A stretch of DNA of 10,274 nucleotides, from NCBI GenBank assembly GCA_001897035.1, contig MKRS01000335.1, positions 1 to 10,274 on the forward strand. Reading direction: 5' to 3'. This stretch comes from Bacteroidales bacterium 45-6 (GTDB lineage: Bacteria > Bacteroidota > Bacteroidia > Bacteroidales > Dysgonomonadaceae). This document shows, piece by piece, positions 1-5,611 of the stretch (position 1 is the stretch's first letter; each line of letters starts with the position of its first letter). Position numbers and translations under genes: made by a program. The notes beneath the pieces are model-generated. The model made no database searches. It was given only the letters and a program-made list of their open reading frames with translations, and was not told the DNA's origin.

Positions 1-1
1 C

Positions 2-520
2 GATCTGGCCAAAATCAGTTCGTTTTTCCGGCTTGAGTCTTTTCAAAAGGGAGCTTATTTTCTCAAAGCGGGCAGGCATTCCGACCGCCTTGGCTTTGTT
101 CAGGAGGGTATAGTCCGGGAATATGTACATGTCGGTGACAAGGACGTCACCAAATGGATTTCGACCAAAGGATATTTCACTGCAGACTTATCGAGTTTCC
201 TCTTTCACCAGCCTTCGCGCTGGAATGTCCAGGCATTGACGGATTGCGAGATTTATATCCTGGACGACAAAAACTACAAACAAATACGGCAAGCTATTCC
301 CCGGTGGGATGAATTGGAAAAACTACTCATCGCAAAGTGTTTTACGGTTCTCGAAGACCGGGTGGTGACACTGCTTTCGATGACTGCCGAAGAACGGTAC
401 AACCAGCTTTTCAATTTCAACAAGGAACTGTTCAATCAGGTGCCGCTGCACTACCTGGCTTCGATGCTCGGTATGGCACCCGAAACATTGAGCAGGCTAC
501 GAAAAAAAACGGCAGGCTAA
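2..520 (+). CDS. Crp/Fnr-family transcriptional regulator (5' truncated by window edge)
   Basis: The frame is open from base 2 to a TAA stop at 518-520, giving 172 residues. The true start lies outside the window, and family members of about 190 residues suggest only some 20 residues are missing. The N-terminal part reads as a cyclic-nucleotide-binding-like beta-roll: FQKGAYFLKAG, then GFVQEGIVREYV, then W(I)STKGYFTADLSSF, the arrangement usual in Bacteroidetes Crp-like regulators. The C-terminus is a helix-turn-helix, VPLHYLASMLGMAPETLSRL, at about residues 147-166 of the visible part. I see no Cys cluster for an FNR-type iron-sulfur centre, though the missing N-terminus could hold one. An internal TTG at 236 could be mistaken for a start, but the upstream beta-roll is clearly part of the protein. 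It probably controls nearby genes; the SRPBCC gene 154 bases downstream on the same strand is a candidate target (inference). The effector is unknown. Confidence 0.9.
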   Translation, partial: DLAKISSFFRLESFQKGAYFLKAGRHSDRLGFVQEGIVREYVHVGDKDVTKWISTKGYFTADLSSFLFHQPSRWNVQALTDCEIYILDDKNYKQIRQAIPRWDELEKLLIAKCFTVLEDRVVTLLSMTAEERYNQLFNFNKELFNQVPLHYLASMLGMAPETLSRLRKKTAG

Positions 521-521
521 A

Positions 522-549
522 CTTCTTGATTTATGTCAAGGGGAAGAGT
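522..549 (+). terminator. Weak hairpin just after the Crp/Fnr gene
   Basis: Bases 522-529 (CTTCTTGA) can pair with 536-543 (TCAAGGGG) across a 6-base loop, with two G-U pairs. The stem starts one base after the stop codon. Only a scattered T-rich stretch (551-556) follows, so termination would be weak. It may equally be a chance fold. Confidence 0.3.
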
Positions 550-565
550 TGATTTTATGCAGACC

Positions 566-599
566 TTTGTGTCGTTGTCAAGATAGACGACGATGTTTG
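566..599 (+). promoter_or_regulatory. Possible Bacteroidetes promoter for the SRPBCC gene
   Basis: TTTG at 566-569 and GATGTTTG at 592-599 resemble the -33 TTTG / -7 TAnnTTTG pattern with a 22-base spacer. The -7 box has G for T in its first position and the spacing is slightly long, so support is modest. The leader to the ATG at 675 would be about 70 nt. Confidence 0.25.
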
Positions 600-674
600 C
601 AAAATCAATTCTATTCACTGCAATAAGCTTGGAAATATTTCTACAAGCTCGTTTGCTTAAAAACCGTTTGGAAA

Positions 675-1109
675 ATGAAAAGTATCAACGACAAAGCCCC
701 CGTGAAATGCCGTAAGACCGTTTTAATCAATTCCGCGCCCGAAAAAGTCTGGACGATCCTGACCAGCATCGACCGTTGGCCAAGCTGGCAAACCGACATT
801 GCAAAGGCAACACAAAATGGGCCATTGCAGCCCGCAACAACCTTCGACTGGCAATCGGGCGGTGCGAAGATTCATTCTACCCTCCAAACAATTGATCGAT
901 TCAATCACATCGGCTGGACAGGAAAATCGGTAGGAATCTTGGCCATCCACAATTGGAAACTTACGATCGAGAATGGGCAAACGAAAGTGGAAGTGGAAGA
1001 AAGCATGGAGGGCCTATTGGCCAGCTTGTTCAAGAAAACATTTAATAGGAGTTTGGAGATGGGAATGCAAAAGTGGCTCGACTTGCTCAAAGCGGAAAGT
1101 GAAAACTGA
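675..1109 (+). CDS. SRPBCC (START/polyketide cyclase-like) family protein
   Basis: This is a 144-residue cytosolic protein with no signal peptide or membrane helix. Residues 14-38 (KTVLINSAPEKVWTILTSID, then RWPSW) are the typical beta1-helix start of the SRPBCC/polyketide-cyclase fold: a strand, the motif APExVW, then a helix ending in W-P-x-W. The rest reads as alternating strands (TTFDW, KIHSTLQTIDRF, HIGWTGKS, IHNWKLTIENG, TKVEVEESMEG) closed by a long C-terminal helix (LEMGMQKWLDLLKAE), matching the family's length and order. Family members bind hydrophobic ligands in an inner cavity; the ligand here cannot be told from sequence. It follows a Crp/Fnr-type regulator gene on the same strand, a pairing that suggests regulation by that protein (inference). 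The ATG at 675 is the only sensible start; no Shine-Dalgarno is visible. Confidence 0.85.
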   Translation: MKSINDKAPVKCRKTVLINSAPEKVWTILTSIDRWPSWQTDIAKATQNGPLQPATTFDWQSGGAKIHSTLQTIDRFNHIGWTGKSVGILAIHNWKLTIENGQTKVEVEESMEGLLASLFKKTFNRSLEMGMQKWLDLLKAESEN

Positions 1110-1119
1110 AATTCTGGCG

Positions 1120-1139
1120 TTATTCGAAAGTAATTTTTT
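1120..1139 (+). terminator. Weak terminator-like hairpin after the SRPBCC gene
   Basis: TTATT (1120-1124) pairs with AAGTAA (1128-1133) with one bulged G, and six T follow at 1134-1139. It lies ten bases past the stop codon. The T-run is good but the stem is short and AT-only. Confidence 0.3.
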
Positions 1140-1301
1140 GTACTTGTTTCTTGCGTTCTGGGAAAAATATTGTGTGGTCAAATTAAGTTCGCCATAATAT
1201 TGTCGAGCAGGGTTCAGTGCTTTAAGCTTAAAATAATCAGGTTTATATCAATTCGGTACTCAGCAATCCTTTTTCTCTGCATAATGAATCGCAATATTTT
1301 G

Positions 1302-1331
1302 CAAAGATACAAGTCGGTGTGCATGAGTAAA
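1302..1331 (-). promoter_or_regulatory. Minus-strand promoter-like site with no gene downstream
   Basis: Read on the minus strand, TATCTTTG (1309-1302) is a perfect -7 box and TTTA (1331-1328) sits 18 bases upstream at the -33 position. Transcription would run toward the 3' end of the SRPBCC gene and meet no credible reading frame. It could make a small or antisense RNA, or be a relic of an interrupted gene. The same TATCTTTG box precedes xerD. Confidence 0.35.
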
Positions 1332-1334
1332 CCA

Positions 1335-1372
1335 CCCATTCCAAAATCGGCGGTAGTGGGAGTGTATTTTTT
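1335..1372 (+). terminator. Hairpin with T-tract upstream of the AT-rich gene pair
   Basis: CCCATTCC (1335-1342) pairs with GG-T-AGTGGG (1352-1360), one bulge and one G-U pair, around a 9-base loop. Six T at 1367-1372 follow after a short gap. It could stop read-through from the SRPBCC side into the next unit. The gap between stem and T-run makes it less than ideal. Confidence 0.35.
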
Positions 1373-1401
1373 CTTTCTTCTCCCCCTCAATAATATATTT
1401 G
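1369..1401 (+). promoter_or_regulatory. Promoter of the outer-membrane protein / lipoprotein pair
   Basis: TATATTTG (1394-1401) is a perfect Bacteroidetes -7 box. A T-rich -33 candidate is present as TTTT (1369-1372, spacer 21) or TTTC (1374-1377, spacer 16). The predicted leader to the ATG at 1448 is about 40 nt. Confidence 0.45.
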
Positions 1402-1447
1402 AATATGAAACGTTTCTATTATATATAGAATGTTTAAACTATAATAT

Positions 1448-2056
1448 ATGAAAATGAAATTAAAATTGTTATTGATATTTGCACTGTTTCCTATATTTTC
1501 TTATGCTCAGTATTTAAAATTTAGTATGGGACCTTCTTACTCTTCAATGAAAAAGAATGATAACAGTGTGTTGCAAAAAAATAGAACTGGCATTAATTTT
1601 CAAGTTGGATTTGATTATTTTGAGCATCGGTTTTATTATATTTCAAGTGAACTTGGTTATATAGAAACAGGCGGAAGAGATAATATACTATTAGCTGGAG
1701 ATAGCTATGATAATAGATATATTAGTTTAAAATTGTCTAATATACACGTGAATACAACTTTTAGGTGCAAGATAGATACAAAAAATAAATTTAACTTATT
1801 TCTTGGCCTTGGCCCTAAACTTGATTATCAATTTTCACCTAAATACGATTCGAATATAAATGAGATTTCTTATTATGAGTTTCCCTCAAATAAATTATTG
1901 TTTGGTGTAAAAATGGTAGCTGGTGTTCAATACGAGTTGAAAAATTCAAAACTTGGATTAGAATACTCTTATGTTCAGAATTTTACAAAATCGAATAGCT
2001 TTTTAAAAAATAACTACAATTTAATTGATTTTGTTTTTGCATTAAGAATCTTTTGA
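1448..2056 (+). CDS. Small outer-membrane beta-barrel protein (PorT/OMP_b-brl-like)
   Basis: The 202-residue product starts with a clear signal peptide (Lys-rich, then LLLIFALFPIFSYA, cleavage expected after Ala20). The mature part is a series of amphipathic strands rich in Tyr, Phe and Gly: KFSMGPSYSS, GINFQVGFDYF, FYYISSELGYIETGG, LFLGLGPKLDYQF, LFGVKMVAGVQYEL, SKLGLEYSYVQNF, ending in an aromatic Phe (FALRIF). This is the pattern of small 8-stranded outer-membrane barrels common in Bacteroidetes; family assignment is by pattern only. A second in-frame ATG two codons later is possible. The lipoprotein gene follows after 42 bases with no hairpin between, so the two are probably co-transcribed. 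Base composition is strikingly low in GC (rows counted by eye: 22-35%), unlike the flanking genes, suggesting transfer or relaxed composition. The function is unknown. Confidence 0.75.
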   Translation: MKMKLKLLLIFALFPIFSYAQYLKFSMGPSYSSMKKNDNSVLQKNRTGINFQVGFDYFEHRFYYISSELGYIETGGRDNILLAGDSYDNRYISLKLSNIHVNTTFRCKIDTKNKFNLFLGLGPKLDYQFSPKYDSNINEISYYEFPSNKLLFGVKMVAGVQYELKNSKLGLEYSYVQNFTKSNSFLKNNYNLIDFVFALRIF

Positions 2057-2098
2057 TTATATTTCTGACCAACATTAACAACTAAACAACAAATAATT

Positions 2099-2725
2099 AT
2101 GAAACTACAAAGCATCTTTTTCGGAGTTCTTCTATTTTCTATATTTTTTACTTCTTGTAGTAATAATGATGATGTCTCTTCATCAGATAATATGAAAAAA
2201 AATATAAGTGTTGTTGATACTTCTGTTGTATTAATATCTTCAGATGCAGATATTGCAAAATTTATGGGACTTGATAAAAATAGTGTATACCATACTCCCT
2301 CAAATGCCTCTTTGTTGAGATCTGGCTTTGTTTATAATACCTATACAGGCTATAGTTCGTATTCAATTAGAAATGGTTACAGTGCAAATTATAAAACGAT
2401 GTTTGCGACAGACTTTGCGAAAAAGATAGGTGTAACACCAAATACAGTATATTTCGTTGATTTTTATGCAGCAAAATCCCCTGTATATTCTTATAATAGT
2501 TCAACACAATTTCCCGTTTACATCGACTCCCCTTATTGCGGAACTAAACCAGATGGGACTGATGGGGGAAGAGGATATACCATGTCTATTGCATCTTCAA
2601 CGCAGTTTTATATGACTACATACGTTTTATTAGTGAAATATAATTTGTCCGGTCAAACGATAAATAAATGGTATCCGGCAAATCCTTCAACTTTTGTTTG
2701 GAATTATGCTATTTATAACATGTAA
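2099..2725 (+). CDS. Lipoprotein of unknown function, probably surface-exposed
   Basis: The 208-residue protein has a lipoprotein signal peptide: MKLQ, a hydrophobic stretch, and a lipobox FTSC with the lipid-modified Cys at residue 20. The next residues, SNNDD, are acidic, resembling the export signal that sends Bacteroidetes lipoproteins to the cell surface. I do not recognise the family. The mature part is rich in Ser, Tyr, Asn and Thr, with a short helical segment (ADIAKFMGLD), a YNTYTGYSSYSI region, a single further Cys in SPYCGTKPDGTDGGRGY, and a Trp-containing C-terminus (TFVWNYAIYNM). It shares the low GC content of the preceding outer-membrane protein gene, lies 42 bases behind it and is followed by a terminator hairpin, so the pair forms one unit. 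A partnership in the outer membrane is an inference. Confidence 0.7.
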   Translation: MKLQSIFFGVLLFSIFFTSCSNNDDVSSSDNMKKNISVVDTSVVLISSDADIAKFMGLDKNSVYHTPSNASLLRSGFVYNTYTGYSSYSIRNGYSANYKTMFATDFAKKIGVTPNTVYFVDFYAAKSPVYSYNSSTQFPVYIDSPYCGTKPDGTDGGRGYTMSIASSTQFYMTTYVLLVKYNLSGQTINKWYPANPSTFVWNYAIYNM

Positions 2726-2745
2726 ATATAATATCATAATGTATT

Positions 2746-2792
2746 GCAAGAGAACTACTGCTATGCTAAATGGTTAGTGGCAGTTCTCTTGT
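2746..2792 (+). terminator. Terminator hairpin after the lipoprotein gene
   Basis: CAAGAGAACT (2747-2756) is perfectly complementary to AGTTCTCTTG (2782-2791), extended by a G-U pair outside. Inside, CTGCTA (2758-2763) can pair with TAGTGG (2775-2780) through two G-U pairs. The stem begins about 20 bases past the stop codon. The run after it (TTGCTGTCT) is only moderately T-rich, so it may act as an RNA 3'-end stabiliser as much as a terminator. Confidence 0.6.
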
Positions 2793-3046
2793 TGCTGTCT
2801 AAAGGAATATTTTGAAAAATTGCATTTATACATTCATCCGTTTCATAAATTATACAGACATTTATTCAGAATAATTCCACAATCCATTTTTTACATGGAC
2901 ATAACTTGCTTTTTTATCCTTTTTTGCCCATCATCTCCCGAACGCAGTCTCACCTAGGTTTTCCTAAAAGAAATATTTTCCTTATTATTCAAATCCATTC
3001 CCCAACTTTAAACACCGAACTTTTCTCCATAAAAACATCTTATAAA
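2793..3046. other. AT-rich intergenic stretch between the lipoprotein unit and xerD
   Basis: Together with the hairpin before it and the promoter after it this forms a 376-base gap (2726-3101). No credible coding frame is present: the one open frame (from 2906) is an unlikely peptide that runs into xerD out of frame. I see no tRNA-like, repeat or attachment-site structure in it. Confidence 0.6.
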
Positions 3047-3078
3047 TTCGAAATCTATCCAATACCAAAGTATCTTTG
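3047..3078 (+). promoter_or_regulatory. xerD promoter
   Basis: TATCTTTG (3071-3078) is a perfect -7 box. TTCG (3047-3050) lies 20 bases upstream as a one-mismatch -33 box. Transcription would begin near 3085, leaving a leader of under 20 nt before the ATG at 3102. Confidence 0.6.
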
Positions 3079-3101
3079 CAAGATTAATTTTTTGCAAAAC
3101 A

Positions 3102-4001
3102 ATGAGCCAAGACCACCGCGACCGATATAAAAGCTACCTTCTTCTCGAAAAAGGGATGTCGCGCAACTCCGTGGAGGCATACATGGACGACCTGGAGAAG
3201 TTGTTGCAATTTGTGTCTGCGGAAAAAGTTAGCATCGAGGATATTAAGCTGGAAGACCTTCAGCAATTTGTGTCCACCCTCTACGATTTGGGGATTTCCG
3301 TTCGGACGATTGCCCGGATCATTTCGGGCGTGAAGTCGTTTTTTGCTTATTTGGTGCTCGAGGACTACATCAAGGACAACCCTACGGAACTGCTCCGCAC
3401 ACCGCAAATCGGCCTGAAGCTACCGGTGGTGCTGACGGTGGAGGAGATCAACGAGATAGAGAAGGTGATCGATGTGTCCACGCCGGAAGGTGTGCGCAAC
3501 AAGGCGATTATCGAAACGCTTTACAGTTGCGGCCTCCGTATTTCGGAACTGACGAACCTGAAATTCTCGGATATTTTCGCCGACGAAGGTTTCATCCGGG
3601 TGGAAGGCAAGGGGAGTAAGCAACGTTTGGTGCCTATTTCGGGAAAAGCGGAAAAGGAGATTAAGTATTACCTGGAGAGCAGGAGGCAGATCGTTGCGCA
3701 GAAAGGGCAGCAAGATTTTGTTTTCATTAGCAAACGGGGCAAGGCTATCTCAAGAATAACAGTGTTCCATTTCATCAAGCAATATGCTGAATTGGCTGGG
3801 ATTACCAAAAACATCAGCCCGCACACTTTCCGTCACTCCTTTGCTACGCATCTCCTCGAAGGCGGAGCCAACATCCGGGCTATTCAGCAGATGTTGGGAC
3901 ACGAAAAAATCACGACTACTGAAATTTATACCCACGTGGACCGGGAATTTCTCAGGCAGGAGATTATCGAGCATCATCCCCGGAATACCGATAACGGTTA
4001 A
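3102..4001 (+). CDS. xerD: Tyrosine recombinase XerD
   Basis: This 299-residue protein has the length and full catalytic set of XerC/XerD recombinases. These cut and rejoin DNA at the dif site near the replication terminus, with FtsK, to resolve chromosome dimers. Residues 1-90 form the SAM-like core-binding domain (YLLLEKGMSRNSVEAYMDDL). The catalytic domain follows, with Arg146 in CGLRISEL, Lys170 in VEGKGSKQRLVP, His241 and Arg244 in SPHTFRHSFATHLLEGG, His267 in MLGHEKITTTEIYTHV and the nucleophile Tyr276. The motif wording and C-terminal tail fit XerD better than XerC or an integron or phage integrase. No attachment site or partner recombinase is adjacent, which supports a housekeeping role even though an AT-rich block lies next to it. 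The gene ends convergently with the hemerythrin gene, with overlapping stop codons. GC is clearly higher than in the preceding pair (57% in a row counted by eye). Confidence 0.93.
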   Translation: MSQDHRDRYKSYLLLEKGMSRNSVEAYMDDLEKLLQFVSAEKVSIEDIKLEDLQQFVSTLYDLGISVRTIARIISGVKSFFAYLVLEDYIKDNPTELLRTPQIGLKLPVVLTVEEINEIEKVIDVSTPEGVRNKAIIETLYSCGLRISELTNLKFSDIFADEGFIRVEGKGSKQRLVPISGKAEKEIKYYLESRRQIVAQKGQQDFVFISKRGKAISRITVFHFIKQYAELAGITKNISPHTFRHSFATHLLEGGANIRAIQQMLGHEKITTTEIYTHVDREFLRQEIIEHHPRNTDNG

Positions 4002-4702
4002 CGTTTGGCTTTGCCTCCTTCTATTTTCTTCACGCGCGGGATCACCAGCTCTTCTTCGATAAATGTGTGGGAATCAAGTTCTTCCTGAATGATGTGTAGC
4101 TCAATCAGCACGTTGGTCATGGTGAGGCTGGTGGCATCTCCCTGGATGTATTTGGTGAGGATTCTCGACAGCTCTGCCATTTTGCCTTCGATGTCCGAAT
4201 GGTGGTCTTCAAAAACCGTGATGTTGTAATCTTTGCCGACCTCGACTCCCAGCAGCGAAAAAATATAGGGGAAAGCCGTGTCGTTTTCATACTGCATGTG
4301 TTCGTTGACCTCGTTCGAATAGTCGTCGAAGAAGCGGAGGATGATTTTCTGGACGTTGGTTTCCAGGTTGGAAATGGCATTCTGTAAGGCATTTCGGAAA
4401 TGGGGAAGTCTCCGGTCGATGAAATAGGAATGTGATTTTTGCAAATAGAGCAAGACGGAATCCAAGCCAATCTTTTCAAATTCCGCCCGATAATCATACA
4501 CGGATCTGTTTGTCTGAAGATTCGCCATGAAAAGGAAACAGTCGGCATCGATGTCGTATTTTTTGCAAATAGCCTGGATGGACATTTCTCCGAATCCAAG
4601 CGAGATTCCCAATCTGCTGAGCAAGAGAAGCATGCGGTAGTCCGCTTCGATCAACTCGGACATCTTCGTGGTTTTGGTGTATTTTCGTGTTATGCTATTC
4701 AT
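3998..4702 (-). CDS. Hemerythrin-domain protein related to RIC/YtfE/ScdA iron-centre repair proteins
   Basis: The 234-residue protein has two parts. Residues 20-63 align by eye with the ScdA N-terminal domain (DUF542): LGISLGFGEMSIQAICKKYD matches the place of the Cys-Cys-Gly-Gly region in YtfE, but the two cysteines are missing. Residues 85-225 form a hemerythrin-like four-helix bundle with candidate iron ligands His91, His101, His135 and Glu139 (NEHMQYE), His167/His168 (DHHSDIE), and His212 and Glu216 (SHTFIEE). The two HxxxE motifs and the 44-residue step from His168 to His212 match the RIC pattern. Family members repair or protect iron-sulfur and other iron centres after nitric oxide or peroxide stress; that role here is inferred. 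I chose the ATG at 4702; a longer TTG start at 4783 would overlap the upstream regulator's stop. The LuxR-type gene lies 77 bases upstream on the same strand, so they form one operon. Confidence 0.82.
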   Translation of the reverse strand: MNSITRKYTKTTKMSELIEADYRMLLLLSRLGISLGFGEMSIQAICKKYDIDADCFLFMANLQTNRSVYDYRAEFEKIGLDSVLLYLQKSHSYFIDRRLPHFRNALQNAISNLETNVQKIILRFFDDYSNEVNEHMQYENDTAFPYIFSLLGVEVGKDYNITVFEDHHSDIEGKMAELSRILTKYIQGDATSLTMTNVLIELHIIQEELDSHTFIEEELVIPRVKKIEGGKAKR

Positions 4703-4779
4703 TTCTGTGTCAATTAAAAAAGTTGTTGTCTTTGGGCTGTCAGAAAGCCTGTTAAATTTAAAAATAATTCCGTTACGAG

Positions 4780-5379
4780 TCAATATTTGACATCGTTCAC
4801 GTCCACTAATTTGTTGATAATGGCATAAATAGTAAGCCCCGAAACGCTGTGTATCTCCAATTTGCGGGCAATGTTGCGCCGGTGGGTTATCACCGTGTGG
4901 ATGGAGATGTTGTGATGGTCTGCTATCTCCTTGTTGCTCATTCCTTTCACTAAACTCTTGAGGATTTCCGTTTCCCGTTCGCTCAGGTCGTCTTGGCCGC
5001 TTCCGCTGGAATTGCCGTTTTTGAGTGCATTCGTCAAAATGTTCTCTATGTTTGCTTCTGAATCGTTTATCCGGATCACAGCATCGTAGGAACGATAGAA
5101 TTGCTCGTCTATCATGTTGTACACCAATGCTATCACGACCATCTTCTTGTCTAACTTGAGGCGTTGCCTGATCTCCGACTTGGAAATCCGCCCCAAAACC
5201 ATCGGGTTGATAACGATCGCATCGGGCCGCAAGGCGATGCTTTGCGCGCTCAGGTTTTCAAGATCTTTCCATTCCACCACCTTTTCCACAATAGGAAGTT
5301 GCGAAAGAGAATATACCAGTCCCTTACGGATGATGTATGACATTTCGGCCACCGCAATTGTCTTCTTCAAATTTGACAT
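4780..5379 (-). CDS. LuxR/NarL-type response regulator with degenerate receiver domain
   Basis: The 199-residue protein has a receiver-like domain at about residues 5-120 and a LuxR-type helix-turn-helix at 131-195 (LSERETEILKSLVKGMSNKE, then IADHHNISIHTVITHRRNIA). The DNA-binding part is textbook. The receiver is not: the phospho-acceptor position in RPDAIVINPMVLG is Asn58 instead of Asp, the Thr/Ser position is Ala84, and the conserved Lys is Arg103, with only one acidic residue (Glu12) of the usual pair. It is therefore unlikely to be switched by phosphorylation, and no histidine kinase is nearby. It probably controls transcription together with the hemerythrin gene behind it (shared operon, inference). 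The ATG at 5379 is preferred over an upstream TTG at 5406 because the receiver fold begins right after it (KKTIAVAE). Hence redox, nitrosative or ligand sensing is possible but not shown. Confidence 0.87.
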   Translation of the reverse strand: MSNLKKTIAVAEMSYIIRKGLVYSLSQLPIVEKVVEWKDLENLSAQSIALRPDAIVINPMVLGRISKSEIRQRLKLDKKMVVIALVYNMIDEQFYRSYDAVIRINDSEANIENILTNALKNGNSSGSGQDDLSERETEILKSLVKGMSNKEIADHHNISIHTVITHRRNIARKLEIHSVSGLTIYAIINKLVDVNDVKY

Positions 5380-5508
5380 TTCTATGAAGTCCTTATAAAA
5401 AACCAATGATCTTTGTCCAATAGAAATACAGCTTGTTTTTCCTTCAACGAATCATCTGGAAAACAGAATTATCCGATATAATTTAGATCAATTCTTAATT
5501 ATGGAATA

Positions 5509-5540
5509 CAAATGTCGGAATAAATGTTGAAGCAGCCAAA
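5509..5540 (-). promoter_or_regulatory. Promoter of the LuxR regulator / hemerythrin operon
   Basis: On the minus strand TTTG (5540-5537) and GACATTTG (5516-5509) are separated by exactly 20 bases, close to the -33/-7 consensus with one mismatch in the -7 box. The site lies directly downstream of the inositol synthase terminator, so the operon starts independently. The leader would be about 120 nt. Confidence 0.45.
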
Positions 5541-5555
5541 TCTAAATTGAAATCG

Positions 5556-5590
5556 AAAAAAAGCCGCAAGACATTTCGTCCTGCGGCTTT
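5556..5590 (-). terminator. Rho-independent terminator of inositol-3-phosphate synthase
   Basis: AAAGCCGCA (5560-5568) pairs perfectly with TGCGGCTTT (5582-5590). After one mismatch, GAC (5570-5572) pairs with GTC (5578-5580) around a 5-base ATTTC loop. On the minus strand the stem runs into seven T (5562-5556). It lies 21 bases past the stop codon and is the clearest terminator in the window. Confidence 0.9.
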
Positions 5591-5611
5591 GCATTCTATC
5601 GAATCTGAAAA

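Larger units (their letters stand above)
1110..1447. other. AT-rich spacer of 338 bases without a convincing gene
   Basis: A frame is open across part of this stretch but gives a low-complexity, unconvincing peptide. It contains a weak T-tailed hairpin at 1120-1139, a direct repeat of AATATTGT, a perfect 12-base palindrome TTTAAGCTTAAA at 1221-1232, a minus-strand promoter-like site at 1302-1331, a hairpin with T-tract at 1335-1372 and the promoter for the next gene at about 1369-1401. The only minus-strand reading frame downstream of the minus-strand site is 22 codons long. Confidence 0.6.

Noticed and set aside
1221..1232. Perfect 12-base palindrome TTTAAGCTTAAA as an operator
   Set aside because: AT-rich palindromes of this size arise by chance, and it is not placed near a supported promoter.
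1170..1451. Open frame of 93 codons in the spacer before the outer-membrane protein gene
   Set aside because: Low-complexity hydrophobic peptide with no family features; it spans a promoter, a hairpin and a T-run and overlaps the start of the next gene.
2906..3130. Open frame of 74 codons running into xerD
   Set aside because: It crosses the xerD promoter and start out of frame, and its composition is not protein-like.
3102..4001. xerD as an integrase of a mobile island made with the AT-rich pair
   Set aside because: Sequence and length fit housekeeping XerD; no attachment-site repeats or other mobility genes are visible.
4703..4783. Longer hemerythrin protein starting at TTG 4783
   Set aside because: The extra 27 residues do not resemble the family, and a good ATG at 4702 begins just before the conserved domain.
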